From positions 682,001 through 746,000 of the forward strand of contig NZ_JAABLQ010000001.1 in assembly GCF_009915765.1 (NCBI RefSeq): a stretch of DNA of 64,000 bases. The letters are read 5' to 3'. The notes beneath the pieces were generated by a model. That model was not told where the DNA came from. It worked only from the letters and a program-made list of their open reading frames with translations, and made no database searches. Below are positions 8,738-18,403 of this stretch, piece after piece. The translations under genes were made by a program, and so were the position numbers. Every line of letters starts with the position of its first letter. Position 1 is the stretch's first letter. This DNA comes from Pannonibacter sp. XCT-53. GTDB lineage: Bacteria > Pseudomonadota > Alphaproteobacteria > Rhizobiales > Stappiaceae.

Positions 8738-9344
8738 GATCCCCTTGATCCTTCCTGGCGCATCCCATGGCCGGTCCGTGTTCCGAAGCGGGACAGCGGG
8801 CGGGCCGAAATCGTTACTTTGCGTTTACCAAGCACGTGGCGTGCCAGCCGGGACACGACGCGGGCAAGGGGCGAACAGGGCGCGGAAGGCGCAAGGATTG
8901 GGCGAGGGGAGGGCGGGGAGAGGGCGGGCCGGCGCGGTCACGACCGCTCGGGCGTTAGGGGTCTGTTAAGGTTAATCGAACCTTTCACTTGCCGTTACGT
9001 CTTGATGTGACACTCTGGGGCCAGCAGATGACGCGAGACCTGAAACAAGCAGGCCGGTCCTGCGGCGGCGCACGAGTTACGAGGGGAGCGCGGGGACGCG
9101 ACAGGAGCAGCGCCCGTCACCGGTTTGCCGGTGGCGGGCGCGCCCTGTTTCGGGGCTCGTGCCAGGGGGCGAGCGCCTTCACCTGCGCCGGACGCCCGGC
9201 TGCGCACCGGTCCTGCGTTTACCCTTGTCCCGAACGTGATCACTCTTCCGCTTGCCAGCGGCCCGGTTCCGGACCACATCCACAGGCAGTCCCCGCGCGC
9301 GGCACACCAGCCCGGCACAAGGGGAAAGCGGATACCAGGATCAC
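8738..9344. other. Intergenic region with a 14-bp hairpin
   Basis: No gene is supported over about 600 bases. A hairpin at 9110-9141 (arms 9110-9123 and 9128-9141, loop TTTG, one G-T pair) lies in the middle. It must contain the divergent promoters of the PAS_5 and rhomboid genes. Confidence 0.5.
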
Positions 9345-10085
9345 ATGAACCAGCCATTTCCCGTCCGGGGGCCCGAGGCGCCCGCTCCGATGTTCAACGT
9401 CCCCACCGTCATCCTCGCGCTTGCGGCGATCATGATCGGCATCGAGGCCGGGCGGCAGTGGCTGCTCAGCGCTGACCAGGATTTCGATCTGCTGCTGGCC
9501 TTCGCCTTCTGGCCGCTGCGCTACGCCGGGACGCCGCTGGCGGCCGAGCTGCCGCATGGCGGCGCGGATGTCTGGAGCTTCGTGACCTATGCCTTCCTGC
9601 ATGGGGGCTGGGAACATGTGATCTTCAACCTTGCCTGGCTCGTCGCCTTCGGCAGCGCGCTGGCGCGGCGCTTCGACACGTTCAGCTTCCTTGCCTTCTT
9701 CGTTGCCTGCGCGGTCGGTGGCGCGGCGCTGCATCTGGCGCTGCATGCCGATGACCTCAGGCCTGTTGTCGGGGCCTCGGCGGCGGTTTCCGGCCTGACC
9801 GCGGGGGCGCTGATGTTCATCTTCCAGCGCGGCGGCCCGCTGGGCGGGGGGCACCGTTCGGATCCGGCGGCCTACCGCGTTCCACGCATGACCCTGGCCG
9901 AACTGGCAGCCAACCGCCAGGTGCGGCTCTACTTTGCGGTCTGGTTCATCCTCAACACTGTCTTCGGCCTGTGGGGCGACGCGCTGACCGGTGGCGGCGG
10001 CATTGCCTGGGAGGCTCACGTCGGCGGCTTCGTGACCGGACTGCTGGCCTTTCCCCTGATGGACCCGCTGCGCCGGCGCGGCTGA
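9345..10085 (+). CDS. Rhomboid-family intramembrane serine protease
   Basis: 246 aa from ATG 9345. Several hydrophobic helices and the rhomboid landmarks are present: HGGWEHVIFNL (H86, H91, N95), GASAAVSG with catalytic S145, and AHVGGFVTGLL with catalytic H225. The usual GxSG reads GASA here, a tolerated variant. It cleaves transmembrane substrates within the inner membrane; the substrate is unknown. A longer in-frame start at 9252 is less likely because it adds a Ser/Pro/Arg-rich segment. Confidence 0.92.
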   Translation: MNQPFPVRGPEAPAPMFNVPTVILALAAIMIGIEAGRQWLLSADQDFDLLLAFAFWPLRYAGTPLAAELPHGGADVWSFVTYAFLHGGWEHVIFNLAWLVAFGSALARRFDTFSFLAFFVACAVGGAALHLALHADDLRPVVGASAAVSGLTAGALMFIFQRGGPLGGGHRSDPAAYRVPRMTLAELAANRQVRLYFAVWFILNTVFGLWGDALTGGGGIAWEAHVGGFVTGLLAFPLMDPLRRRG

Positions 10086-10088
10086 GGG

Positions 10089-10104
10089 TTAACTTCGTCC
10101 TAAC
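10089..10104. promoter_or_regulatory. Near-consensus CtrA box
   Basis: TTAA-N7-CTAAC, one base from TTAA-N7-TTAAC, about 100 bases before the CBS gene start. Confidence 0.25.
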
Positions 10105-10207
10105 GCAGCGTTTGCGCCCCGCGCTCTTTTGCTGTCATCATGCGGTCATACCGCTTCGCAGGAGGAGACGCGAAGCGGGACGCGGACAGACAAAAGGGAG
10201 AGTGCAC

Positions 10208-10639
10208 ATGACGGTTGCCAGCATCCTCAACCAGAAGGGCCGCGACGTCGTCACGGCCCGGGCCTCCGACCCGCTCGGCGACATCTGCAAGACACTGTCC
10301 GAAAAGCGCATCGGTGCGATCGTGATCACCGACGGGGCCGGTCACATCGAAGGCATCGTCTCGGAACGGGACGTGGTGCGCGTCATCGGGGAACAGGGGC
10401 CGGCCGCCCTGCAGCAGCCGGTCTCGACGGTCATGACCCGTGCCGTTGTGACCTGCAGCGAGACCGACACGATCAATTCCGTCATGGCCGGCATGAGCTC
10501 CGGGCGTTTCCGTCACATGCCGGTCGTCTCCGGCGGACGGGTGATCGGTCTTGTCTCCATCGGCGACATCGTCAAGCACCGGATCGCCCAGGTCGAACAG
10601 GAAGCCGAGCAGATGCGCCACTACATCGCCATGGCGTGA
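10208..10639 (+). CDS. CBS-domain pair protein
   Basis: 143 aa made almost wholly of two CBS motifs (about residues 8-63 and 72-130). ILNQKGRDVVTARASD, GIVSERDVVR, VMTRAVVTCSETDTI and GLVSIGDIVKHRI are typical. Such stand-alone Bateman modules bind adenosyl nucleotides and regulate unknown partners. ATG 10208 is preceded by GGGAG. A longer frame from 9971 overlaps the rhomboid gene and is a shadow. A strong terminator follows. Confidence 0.93.
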   Translation: MTVASILNQKGRDVVTARASDPLGDICKTLSEKRIGAIVITDGAGHIEGIVSERDVVRVIGEQGPAALQQPVSTVMTRAVVTCSETDTINSVMAGMSSGRFRHMPVVSGGRVIGLVSIGDIVKHRIAQVEQEAEQMRHYIAMA

Positions 10640-10665
10640 GCCGGCTTCCCTCCGAAACCACATCG

Positions 10666-10694
10666 GGGGACGGCGTGCGGCCGTCCCCTTTTTT
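10666..10694 (+). terminator. Rho-independent terminator after the CBS gene
   Basis: GGGGACGGC pairs with GCCGTCCCC around GTGCG and is followed by TTTTTT. Confidence 0.9.
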
Positions 10695-10782
10695 GTCTGG
10701 CGGCAGGCGCAGGGCCTTGGCGGCAGACCGAGGGCGTTCGTGTCGGGGCGCGGCAGCCCGGGCCTGAAGGCCCTTGCCAGGC

Positions 10783-11244
10783 TCAGCCGTGGCTGTGGCC
10801 GTAGACCTCGGACGGGTCATAGACCTTGTGGTCTTCCACGAGGCGCAGGCCGACGCGGCCGTCATCATGCGGCACCAGGGCGCGGTGGAAGCAGGACCGG
10901 TAACCGGTGTGGCAGGTGGCGCCGTTGCCGCCCACGTCCACCTTCAGCCACAGGGCGTCCTGGTCGCAGTCGGTCAGGATCTCGCGCACCGTCTGGACCT
11001 GCCCCGACGTGCCGCCCTTCTTCCAGTACTCCTGGCGCGAGCGGCTCCAGTACCAGGCCTCGCCGGTTTCGATGGTCCTGCGCAGGCTCTCGGCATTCAT
11101 GTAGCCGACCATGAGCAGGTCACCGCTCGTGGCGTCGCAGACCACGGCGGCGATCAGGCCGAGTTCGTCGAACTTGGGCTGGAAGGAGAGGCCATTCTCG
11201 ACCTCCGTGCGTGAGCCGCGCGGCTCGAAGTCCTTGATGGACAC
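10783..11244 (-). CDS. hisI: Phosphoribosyl-AMP cyclohydrolase
   Basis: 153 aa. Opens the adenine ring of phosphoribosyl-AMP, the third step of histidine synthesis. The HisI signature is complete: GEAWYWSRSRQEYWKKG, TDCDQDALWLKVD, and GATCHTGYRSCFHR with the zinc/magnesium-binding Cys and Asp residues. It starts at GTG 11244 with GAGGTG upstream. It is the separate HisI form, not fused to HisE. It lies downstream of folE on the same strand, a common pairing in alphaproteobacteria. Confidence 0.96.
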   Translation of the reverse strand: MSIKDFEPRGSRTEVENGLSFQPKFDELGLIAAVVCDATSGDLLMVGYMNAESLRRTIETGEAWYWSRSRQEYWKKGGTSGQVQTVREILTDCDQDALWLKVDVGGNGATCHTGYRSCFHRALVPHDDGRVGLRLVEDHKVYDPSEVYGHSHG

Positions 11245-11550
11245 GTGAACACCTCGTTGCTGGCGGTGCGGGCCCCCGGGGAGGGACGGCGGAGCCTTGG
11301 CTCCGCTCGCCCCATGACGGCAGGACCTCCGCCGTCCGCGGACGAAGGAGGGGGCCGGCCTGGCGATTTGCGTCGCGGACCAGGCGGCGTCGGGACGGGA
11401 CTGGTCCGGTTTGCCGGCAGGGCCTGCCCCGCTTCCGGAGAAGGCGGGACGGGCGCGGCCGGCGTCGGCAGTGTCATACCATTACATCCGCGCGGTTCGC
11501 CAGCCGGAAGCCGGACCGGCCGCCGGCACCGTCGGCCCGCCGAAACGGAT
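11245..11550. other. Intergenic region between folE and hisI
   Basis: No gene is supported. It contains the perfect 8-bp hairpin GCGGAGCC-TT-GGCTCCGC at 11289-11306 and otherwise only GC-rich low-complexity sequence. Confidence 0.5.
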
Positions 11551-11581
11551 CAGGCCCCGCCGGGCTGCTCCGGCAGGGCCT
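11551..11581 (-). terminator. Hairpin after folE
   Basis: CAGGCCC...GGGCCTG outer arms with an inner CGCCGG/CCGG pairing. It lies about 60 bases past the folE stop in the direction of transcription. Confidence 0.5.
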
Positions 11582-11639
11582 GAAGACCGTGCGCGCGCAT
11601 CCGGTCGAGGGATGCCGCAAGCGCCTCAGTGCGGCGCGA

Positions 11640-12275
11640 TCAGCGGGCGCCGCCGCGGATCAGGGTCAGGAACCGCGCCTGTTCGGCCGGGTCGTCCCGG
11701 AACACGCCGGTGAACTGGGTCGTGATCGTCGACACGCCGGCCTTCTGCACACCGCGCATGGTCATGCACTGATGCTCGGCTTCCAGCATCACGGCGAGCC
11801 CGCGGGGCTGCAGGTGCTCGTCGATGGTCGAGACGATCTGCGACGTCAGGTTTTCCTGGGTCTGCAGGCGGTTGGCGTAGATGTCCACCACCCGGGCGAG
11901 CTTCGACAGGCCGACGACGCCCCCGTTCGGGTAGTAGGCGATGTGCGCCGTGCCGATGAAGGGCAGCATGTGGTGTTCGCAATGGGAATGGAACGGGATG
12001 CCCCGCACCAGCACCATGTCCTCATAGCCACCCACGTCCTCGAAGGTACGCTTCAGGTGCTCGACCGGGTCCTCGAAATACCCGGCATAGAGTTCGGAAT
12101 AGGATTTCACCACGCGCTTCGGCGTGTCGAGCAGCCCCTCGCGCTCCGGGTCATCGCCCAGATAGGCCAGAAGCGTGCGGACTGCCGCTTCGGCTTCCTC
12201 ACGGCTCGGGCGCACGAGTTCGTGCGGAGCCTTGCGGGCGGCGGTCTTGTCTGCCGGCTTCAGGATGGCGTCCAT
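11640..12275 (-). CDS. folE: GTP cyclohydrolase I
   Basis: 211 aa from ATG 12275, with GAGGA upstream; an in-frame ATG 54 bases earlier lacks a site. Converts GTP to dihydroneopterin triphosphate, the first step of folate synthesis. [11 protein letters not shown] and CMTMRGVQK carry the zinc-ligand Cys/His, and [13 protein letters not shown] and RLQTQENLT are the standard active-site blocks. Divergent from the IscU-like gene. Confidence 0.96.
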   Translation of the reverse strand: MDAILKPADKTAARKAPHELVRPSREEAEAAVRTLLAYLGDDPEREGLLDTPKRVVKSYSELYAGYFEDPVEHLKRTFEDVGGYEDMVLVRGIPFHSHCEHHMLPFIGTAHIAYYPNGGVVGLSKLARVVDIYANRLQTQENLTSQIVSTIDEHLQPRGLAVMLEAEHQCMTMRGVQKAGVSTITTQFTGVFRDDPAEQARFLTLIRGGAR

Positions 12276-12523
12276 GGTCAGTCCTCGTTCACTGGTCACA
12301 TCATGGGTCAAGTACGGGCCCTGCCGCAATCCGGATCACTGGCCGTGGTGCCGGGACTGGCATTCCGGGGCTCGGCTCCTGCCGGGAGGGTGAAGATCCT
12401 GTAACCGGGGTTACGGCATTCTTGCGATCTGGCGGGCTGCACCGGAACGTGCGACGCTCTATATAGACGGTTGCGGCAGCGTGCAAAAGCGGCGACACGG
12501 ACGGTCGCGGCGGCCCGCTGTCG
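12276..12523. other. Intergenic region upstream of folE
   Basis: Promoter region of folE (reading left). No gene is supported. Confidence 0.4.
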
Positions 12524-12590
12524 GCAGACGCCCATGGCCCGCAGACCCCATTGCCTGCAGACCCCATGGCCCGCAGACGCCCGCTGCTCC
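12524..12590. repeat. 16-17-bp tandem repeat, four copies
   Basis: Units begin GCAGAC(G)CCCATGGCCC at 12524, 12541, 12557 and 12573, with small changes. Non-coding. Confidence 0.8.
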
Positions 12591-12687
12591 GGCATGTCCG
12601 TGGTCCGGCATCACGCAAAGGTGACCGGTCGCGGTCGATCCGCTCCGGGCGGCAGGTGTGCCCCTCCGGAGGCGGCCCGGGTTACAC

Positions 12688-12793
12688 GGTCCGGGTTCTC
12701 TGGTCCGGGTTGTCTGGTCCGGGTTGTCTGGTCCAGGGTGTCTGGACCAGGGTGTCTGGCCCGGGTCATCTGGTCCGGGTTGCTTGATCCGGG
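12688..12793. repeat. 14-bp tandem repeat, about 7.5 copies
   Basis: GGTCCGGGTTGTCT repeated from 12688; units 2 and 3 are identical and the others differ at 1-4 positions. It ends about 65 bases before the IscU-like gene start. The reverse complement resembles the 15-bp repeat inside the yidD gene. Confidence 0.9.
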
Positions 12794-12859
12794 AGGTGCG
12801 GTCTGGCCTGCCTGATCGGGTCCGTCCGGCCGTCCCGGTGTGTCCATTCTGGAGTGCCC

Positions 12860-13303
12860 ATGCTCGACGACATCTACAATGCCCGGATCCTCGACTACGC
12901 GGGCAACATTCCCCGGCTTGGCCGGCTGGCCGAGCCCGATGCGACGGCCAAGGCCCATTCCAAGCTCTGCGGCTCGACCGTGGTGGTCGATCTCAAGCTG
13001 GAGAACGGGGTGGTCACGGACTTCGCGCAGGACGTGAAGGCCTGCGCGCTCGGGCAGGCGGCGGCCTCCATCATGGCGAGGACGATCATCGGGGCGTCGT
13101 CGGCGGAGCTGCGCGCGCTGCGCCGGACCGTCACCGCGATGCTGAAGGAAAACGGGCCGCCGCCGGAGGGCCGCTTTGCCGACTTCCGGTTCCTCGAGCC
13201 GGTGCGCGACTACAAGGCCCGTCACGCCTCGACGCTGCTGACCTTCGATGCCGTGGTTGCGGCGCTCGACCAGCTCGAGACCGCCCCTGCGGCCGCGACC
13301 TGA
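12860..13303 (+). CDS. IscU/NifU-like iron-sulfur cluster scaffold
   Basis: 147 aa from ATG 12860 (TCTGGAG upstream). It has the NifU-N/IscU fold with HSKLCGST and VKACALGQA supplying two of the three cluster cysteines. The third position falls at ARHAST, where His replaces Cys; this variant is usual in the Rhizobiales copy of the family. It probably binds or transfers Fe-S clusters, but may not be the main scaffold. It clusters with folE, yidD and thrS, as in many relatives. Confidence 0.88.
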   Translation: MLDDIYNARILDYAGNIPRLGRLAEPDATAKAHSKLCGSTVVVDLKLENGVVTDFAQDVKACALGQAAASIMARTIIGASSAELRALRRTVTAMLKENGPPPEGRFADFRFLEPVRDYKARHASTLLTFDAVVAALDQLETAPAAAT

Positions 13304-13338
13304 CATCGCCTCGACGGAAGGACAGGCCGGAGTCGACC

Positions 13339-13836
13339 ATGTGCCGCCATTGCCTGACCGAGACAGGCCCGACCCAGACAGGCCCGACCCAGACAGGCCC
13401 GACCGAGACAGGCCCGATCCGGACAGCGTCGATCCGGACAGGGCAGGCCAGCCTGCCCGATACGGACCCTGCGGCCCGGGCCGGCACCGGGGGTGGCGTG
13501 GCGCTGTCCCTGTTCGGGCCGGGGCGACCATCGCCGGCGGCCCGGCTCGCGCTCGGGCTCATCTGGGTCTATCGGCATTCGCTGTCGCTGCTGATGGGGC
13601 GGGGCTGCCGCTATCTGCCCACCTGTTCCGACTACACCAGCCAGGCGATCCTGCGCTTCGGCTTCTGGGCCGGCGGCTGGCTCGGCCTGTCGCGCATCCT
13701 GCGCTGCAACCCCTATGGCGCCTCCGGGCATGATCCGGTGCCCGAGGGGCTGCCGCCGTCGGCGCGCTGGTATCTGCCCTGGCGCTATGGCCGCTGGACC
13801 GGTGCCCATATCCCGCCCGACCAGCGCTGGCTGTAA
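13339..13836 (+). CDS. yidD: Membrane protein insertion efficiency factor YidD, extended N-terminus
   Basis: 165 aa as called. The C-terminal ~95 residues are a clear Yid[18 protein letters not shown], then RILRCNPYG, then HDPVP. YidD helps Oxa/YidC insert inner-membrane proteins. The first ~70 residues are not part of the family; residues 8-30 are TGPTQ-like pentapeptides encoded by a 15-bp DNA repeat. The ATG at 13339 has only a weak ribosome site, so the true start may be downstream, near the GTG at about 13495, leaving the repeat untranslated. Confidence 0.85.
   Translation: MCRHCLTETGPTQTGPTQTGPTETGPIRTASIRTGQASLPDTDPAARAGTGGGVALSLFGPGRPSPAARLALGLIWVYRHSLSLLMGRGCRYLPTCSDYTSQAILRFGFWAGGWLGLSRILRCNPYGASGHDPVPEGLPPSARWYLPWRYGRWTGAHIPPDQRWL
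13362..13447. repeat. 15-bp tandem repeat, about five copies
   Basis: GACAGGCCCGACCCA at 13362, 13377, 13392, 13407 and 13422 with increasing divergence, then a partial copy. The unit is a multiple of three, so copy changes would not shift a reading frame. Confidence 0.85.
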
Positions 13837-14033
13837 CGGACGGCTGCACCGGCTGTCGCCAAACTGTTGCAGCCGCGATCTATTTTCGTTGCCGCGGCGC
13901 ATCATCCCGGTGCGAAGCCGGAGCCTGCGCCCGCCTGCGGTTGCCGCCTCCGGCAAAATCCCGTATGGAAACGCCGTCCTTTGACCCCCCAACGCTTACC
14001 TGCCTCGTCTGCAGGAGTGAGCAGGAGACGACG

Positions 14034-16016
14034 ATGATCCATCTGACGTTCCCCGACAATTCCATCCGCTCCTACGACGCCGGCACCACGGGTGCGGCGG
14101 TCGCCGAGGGCATTTCCAAGTCGCTGGCCAAGAAGGCCGTGGCGATGACCCTCGATGGCGAGCTGCGCGACCTGTCCGACCCGATCACGGCCGATGCGCG
14201 CATCGAGATCGTGACCCGCGAGGACCCGCGCGCCCTCGAGCTGATCCGCCACGATGCGGCCCACGTGATGGCCGAGGCGGTGCAGGAACTGTGGCCGGGG
14301 ACCCAGGTCACCATCGGACCGGTGATCGAGAACGGGTTCTACTACGATTTCAAGCGCGTGCATCCGGACACCCGCGAGGACTGGCCCTTCACGCCCGAGG
14401 ACCTGCCGGTCATCGAGAAGAAGATGCGCGAGATCATTGCGCGCGGGGCAGCCTTCACGAAGGAAGTCTGGAGCCGCGAGGAGGCCAAGCGCTACTTTGC
14501 CGCCAAGGGCGAGACCTACAAGGTCGAGCTGGTCGATGCCATTCCCGAAGGCCAGGACCTGAAGATCTACCGTCAGGGCCAGTGGCTGGATCTCTGCCGT
14601 GGCCCGCACATGGCCTCCACGCGCCAGATCGGGGACGCCTTCAAGCTGATGAAGGTCGCCGGGGCCTACTGGCGTGGCGACAGCAACAACGAGATGCTGA
14701 CCCGCATCTATGCCACCGCCTGGGCAAATGAGGCCGACCTGAAGGCCTACCTGCACATGCTGGAAGAGGCCGAGAAGCGCGATCACCGCAAGCTCGGCCG
14801 CGAAATGGACCTGTTCCACTTCCAGGAGGAAGGCCCGGGCGTCGTGTTCTGGCATGCCAAGGGCTGGAGCCTGTTCCAGAGCCTGGTCGCCTACATGCGC
14901 CGCCGCCTGTCGGGCGACTATGACGAGGTCAACGCGCCGCAGGTGCTCGACACCTCGCTGTGGGAGACCTCCGGTCACTGGGGCTGGTACAAGGAGAACA
15001 TGTTCTCCGTGCAGTGCGCCGATCCGGATGCCGAGGACGAGCGCATCTTCGCGCTGAAGCCGATGAACTGCCCCGGCCACGTGCAGATCTTCAAGCATGG
15101 CCTCAAGAGCTACCGCGATCTGCCGCTGCGCATGGCGGAATTCGGTGTCGTGCACCGTTATGAACCCTCGGGCGCCATGCACGGGCTGATGCGCGTGCGC
15201 GGCTTCACCCAGGACGACGCGCACATCTTCTGCACGGAAGAGCAGATGGCGGCCGAGTGCCTGAAGATCAACGACCTGATCCTGTCGGTCTACGAGGACT
15301 TCGGTTTCCACGAGATCGTGGTCAAGCTGTCGACCCGTCCGGAAAAGCGCGTCGGTTCGGACGAGCTCTGGGATCATGCCGAAGAGGTGATGACCCGCGT
15401 CCTGAAGCAGATCGAGGAGCAGTCGGGCGGGCGCATCAAGACCGGGATCCTGCCCGGCGAGGGCGCCTTCTACGGGCCGAAGTTCGAGTACACGCTCAAG
15501 GATGCCATCGGCCGCGAGTGGCAGTGCGGCACCACCCAGGTGGACTTCAACCTGCCGGAGCGCTTCGGCGCGTTCTTTGTCGACAAGGACGGCGAGAAGA
15601 AGACGCCGGTGATGATCCACCGCGCCATCTGCGGCTCGATGGAACGGTTCCTCGGCATCCTGATCGAGAACTTTGCCGGTCACTTCCCGCTCTGGCTCGC
15701 GCCCAAGCAGGTCGTCGTCGCCACCATCACCTCGGATGCGGACGACTATGCCCGCGAGGTGCATGAGGCAATGCGCAAGGCAGGATTGCGCGTGGACCTT
15801 GACCTTCGCAACGAGAAGATCAACTACAAGGTCCGTGAGCATTCGCTGGCGAAGGTGCCTGTCATCGTCGTCTGCGGCAAGCGCGAGGCCGAGGAGCGGA
15901 CCGTCAACGTCCGCCGGCTCGGGGCGTCCGACCAGACCTCGATGGCGCTCGAGGCGGCCATTGCCGGTTTTGTCGAGGAAGCGGTGGCCCCGGACCTCAA
16001 GCGCGCGGCCCGCTGA
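14034..16016 (+). CDS. thrS: Threonine-tRNA ligase
   Basis: 660 aa from ATG 14034 (GCAGGAGA upstream). Charges tRNA-Thr and edits mischarged Ser. Domains in order: TGS (about 1-65), editing domain ([11 protein letters not shown], about 68-225), catalytic core with [31 protein letters not shown] and zinc-ligand Cys/His, and the anticodon-binding domain (about 560-650). Length is normal for alphaproteobacteria. An in-frame start at 13941 would add 31 residues of no family likeness. Confidence 0.97.
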   Translation: MIHLTFPDNSIRSYDAGTTGAAVAEGISKSLAKKAVAMTLDGELRDLSDPITADARIEIVTREDPRALELIRHDAAHVMAEAVQELWPGTQVTIGPVIENGFYYDFKRVHPDTREDWPFTPEDLPVIEKKMREIIARGAAFTKEVWSREEAKRYFAAKGETYKVELVDAIPEGQDLKIYRQGQWLDLCRGPHMASTRQIGDAFKLMKVAGAYWRGDSNNEMLTRIYATAWANEADLKAYLHMLEEAEKRDHRKLGREMDLFHFQEEGPGVVFWHAKGWSLFQSLVAYMRRRLSGDYDEVNAPQVLDTSLWETSGHWGWYKENMFSVQCADPDAEDERIFALKPMNCPGHVQIFKHGLKSYRDLPLRMAEFGVVHRYEPSGAMHGLMRVRGFTQDDAHIFCTEEQMAAECLKINDLILSVYEDFGFHEIVVKLSTRPEKRVGSDELWDHAEEVMTRVLKQIEEQSGGRIKTGILPGEGAFYGPKFEYTLKDAIGREWQCGTTQVDFNLPERFGAFFVDKDGEKKTPVMIHRAICGSMERFLGILIENFAGHFPLWLAPKQVVVATITSDADDYAREVHEAMRKAGLRVDLDLRNEKINYKVREHSLAKVPVIVVCGKREAEERTVNVRRLGASDQTSMALEAAIAGFVEEAVAPDLKRAAR

Positions 16017-16158
16017 CGCCGGCCTGCTCACAGAAAATTTGCCGTGGCGGGATTTTCTCCCGCTGCGGCGCTTGCCAGACCGGTCGGCCTTGCGCAGGCT
16101 GATCGACAGACGTGGGTGCGGCTGCCGGCGGGCAGCCAGAAGCTGATGGATCCAGGCG

Positions 16159-17043
16159 GTGGAACACGCGGAATTCAGCTATGCCAATCCAGCCCATCCC
16201 CCGCTCAAGCGCTGGGTGATCCGGGGCGTCGAGGGCCTGTCCGGCCGCAAGCGGCTTCTGGCCATCTATGAACACTGGAAAGCGGCGGCCGTCGGCGTGT
16301 CGCCGCAGATCTGGACCGAGCTCCTGCGCCTGATCGACCTGCGGGTGTGGTTCGCCTCGGGCGAATGGCCGCCGGCCAACCTGCCGTCCGGACCGCTGGT
16401 CATCATCGCCAATCATCCCTACGGCATCGGTGACGGGCTGGCGATCCTGTCGCTGGCCGAGCAGCTTGGCCGTCCGTTCAAGATCCTCATCAACAACGAG
16501 CTGCTCAAGGTGCCGGAAGTCCGGCCCTATTCGCTGCCCGTCGACTTCGAGGAAACGGAAGAGGCGCTGCGCACCAACATGAACACCCGGCGCGAGGCGC
16601 TGCGGCTGCTGCAGGAAGGCGTGACCGTCATCGTCTTCCCGGGTGGCGGAGTGGCCACGGCCCGCAAGCCCTTCGGGCGGGCCGAGGAACTCCCCTGGAA
16701 GAACTTTACCGCCAAGATGATCCGCTCTGCCAAGGCAACCGTGCTGCCGATCTATTTCGAGGGGCAGAACTCGCCGCTGTTCCATTTCGTCAGCGGCTTC
16801 TCGCTGACGCTGCGGCTGGCGCTGCTCGTGCGGGAGTTCCGGCGCATTCTCGGCTCGGCCATCGTGGTCCGGGTCGGCAAGCCCGTGCCCTATGAGGATG
16901 TCGCCGGCTTCAAGGACCAGAACGGCGTCATGGCCTATCTGCAGGAGCGGGTGCTGGAGCTTGCCCCGAGCCCGGTGCAGCAGCCTCCGCGCAACTGGTT
17001 CGAGCGGCGCATCGTCGCGCCGCTCAAGGAAAAGATGAGCTGA
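16159..17043 (+). CDS. Lysophospholipid acyltransferase family protein
   Basis: 294 aa, GTG start. It has the acyltransferase block NHPYGIGDG (H86, D92; an H-x5-D spacing as in OlsB-like members rather than H-x4-D) and FPGGGVATARK as the equivalent of the FPEG motif. It probably acylates a lysolipid or amino-lipid at the inner membrane. No adjacent olsA partner, so ornithine-lipid synthesis is not supported by context. A perfect hairpin follows the stop. Confidence 0.85.
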   Translation: MEHAEFSYANPAHPPLKRWVIRGVEGLSGRKRLLAIYEHWKAAAVGVSPQIWTELLRLIDLRVWFASGEWPPANLPSGPLVIIANHPYGIGDGLAILSLAEQLGRPFKILINNELLKVPEVRPYSLPVDFEETEEALRTNMNTRREALRLLQEGVTVIVFPGGGVATARKPFGRAEELPWKNFTAKMIRSAKATVLPIYFEGQNSPLFHFVSGFSLTLRLALLVREFRRILGSAIVVRVGKPVPYEDVAGFKDQNGVMAYLQERVLELAPSPVQQPPRNWFERRIVAPLKEKMS

Positions 17044-17070
17044 TCCGCCGGCTGAGGCGCGAGGATCACG

Positions 17071-17098
17071 GGCCCGGCACGCACCAGCGTGCCGGGCC
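17071..17098 (+). terminator. 12-bp perfect hairpin terminator
   Basis: GGCCCGGCACGC, loop ACCA, then the exact complement, followed by TTCGTC. It lies 28 bases after the acyltransferase stop. Confidence 0.75.
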
Positions 17099-17164
17099 TT
17101 CGTCTGCCAGGTACTTCGTCTGCCAGGTACTTCGTCGGCAATTTCCTTCGTCTGCAAGGTGCTT
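17098..17164. repeat. 16-bp tandem repeat, about four copies
   Basis: CTTCGTCTGCCAGGTA at 17098 and 17114 (identical), followed by two diverged units. Non-coding, directly after the terminator hairpin. Confidence 0.75.
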
Positions 17165-17217
17165 CATGCGCCCGGGGGCTGCGTGCGCCAGGGGCTGCGT
17201 GCCTCTGGCGGCGCGCC

Positions 17218-18237
17218 TCAGCCGTTGCGGTAGGCGTAGCTGTAGCCGTTGATCGCCGGGGCGCCGCCGAGATGGGCGTAGAGCACCTTCGCGCCCTCCG
17301 GGAAGAAGCCCTTGCGGACGAGGTCGATCATCCCCTGCATCGACTTGCCCTCGTAGACCGGGTCCGTGATCATCGCCTCGGTGCGCGCCGCCAGCCGGAT
17401 CGCCGCGTTTGTCTCGGCGCTCGGAACGCCATAGGCCGGATAGGCGTAGTCCTCGAGGATCACGATCTCCGCATCGCGGACCGGTCGGCCCAGCTCCACC
17501 AGATGGGCGGTGCGGTCGACGATCTCGCGCACCTGTGCGCGGGTCTGGGCGGGGGTGCCGGACGCGTCGATGCCGATGACCCGCTCGGCCCGCCCGTCGG
17601 CGGCAAAGCCGACGATCATCCCGGCCTGGGTCGATCCCGTCACCACGCAGACAATGATGTAGTCGAAGGCAAAGCCCAGCTCGGCCTCCTGCGCCCGCAC
17701 CTCCTCGGCAAAGGCCACATAGCCGAGCCCGCCGAGAGGGTGGACCGAGGCGCCGGCGGGAATGCCGTAGGGCTTTCCGCCGGCGTCCCTCACCGACTGG
17801 ATCGCGTCTTCCCAGCTGCGGCGGATGCCGATGTCGAAGCCGTCCGGCACGATGCGGCTGTCGGCCCCCATCAGGCGTGTCAGCAGGATGTTGCCGACGC
17901 GGTCATAGACGGCATCCTCGTGCGGAACCCAGCTTTCCTGCACCACGACGCAGTTCATGCCGATCTTGGCGGCCGTCGCGGCCACCATGCGCGTGTGGTT
18001 GGACTGCACGCCGCCGATGGAGACCAGCGTGTCGGCCCCGGAGGCGATTGCGTCGGGCACGATGTATTCCAGCTTGCGCAGCTTGTTGCCGCCGAAGGCG
18101 AGGCCGGAATTGCAGTCCTCCCGCTTGGCATAGAGGGCGACCTTGCCGCCGAGGGCTGCACTGAGACGCGGCAGCGGCTCGATCGGTGTCGGACCGAAGG
18201 TGAGGGGGTAACGCGGGAACCTGTCGAGATGCAGCAT
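17218..18237 (-). CDS. acdS: 1-aminocyclopropane-1-carboxylate deaminase
   Basis: 339 aa PLP enzyme that breaks ACC, the plant ethylene precursor, into 2-oxobutyrate and ammonia. [10 protein letters not shown] holds the PLP lysine (K52) and GGVQSNHTR the S79 region. [12 protein letters not shown] and YAHLGG keep the Glu and Leu that separate true ACC deaminases from D-cysteine desulfhydrases. Strong AGGAGGT site before ATG 18237. It is divergent from its Lrp-type regulator gene, the usual acdS-acdR arrangement. It suggests contact with plants or algae, or use of ACC as nitrogen source. Confidence 0.93.
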   Translation of the reverse strand: MLHLDRFPRYPLTFGPTPIEPLPRLSAALGGKVALYAKREDCNSGLAFGGNKLRKLEYIVPDAIASGADTLVSIGGVQSNHTRMVAATAAKIGMNCVVVQESWVPHEDAVYDRVGNILLTRLMGADSRIVPDGFDIGIRRSWEDAIQSVRDAGGKPYGIPAGASVHPLGGLGYVAFAEEVRAQEAELGFAFDYIIVCVVTGSTQAGMIVGFAADGRAERVIGIDASGTPAQTRAQVREIVDRTAHLVELGRPVRDAEIVILEDYAYPAYGVPSAETNAAIRLAARTEAMITDPVYEGKSMQGMIDLVRKGFFPEGAKVLYAHLGGAPAINGYSYAYRNG

Positions 18238-18251
18238 GGGGACCTCCTGTG

Positions 18252-18403
18252 CTGAAAGGCGGGGGATGCAGGCTTGACGCTAGCATCGCGCTTCGCCGAA
18301 GGTCCTTTCAGAGTTGCGGCTCTCTCTGCTGCATTCTCGTCATGACAGGACAGTGTCTGTCGCAAATGCTGAATCCAATCCGTCATTTCTGAAAGGATCT
18401 TTC
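18252..18403. promoter_or_regulatory. acdS-acdR divergent control region
   Basis: CTGAAAGG occurs at 18252-18259 and 18389-18396, with its inverse CCTTTCAG at 18304-18311. GAAAGGATCTTTC (18391-18403) is a palindrome directly before the acdR ATG. These are candidate binding sites for the Lrp-type regulator; nothing tests this. Confidence 0.45.

Noticed and set aside
12688..12793. Possible CRISPR array
   Set aside because: Units are 14 bp and contiguous without spacers; no cas genes in the window.
13902..16031. 709-aa minus frame opposite thrS
   Set aside because: Shadow of thrS; no start signal.
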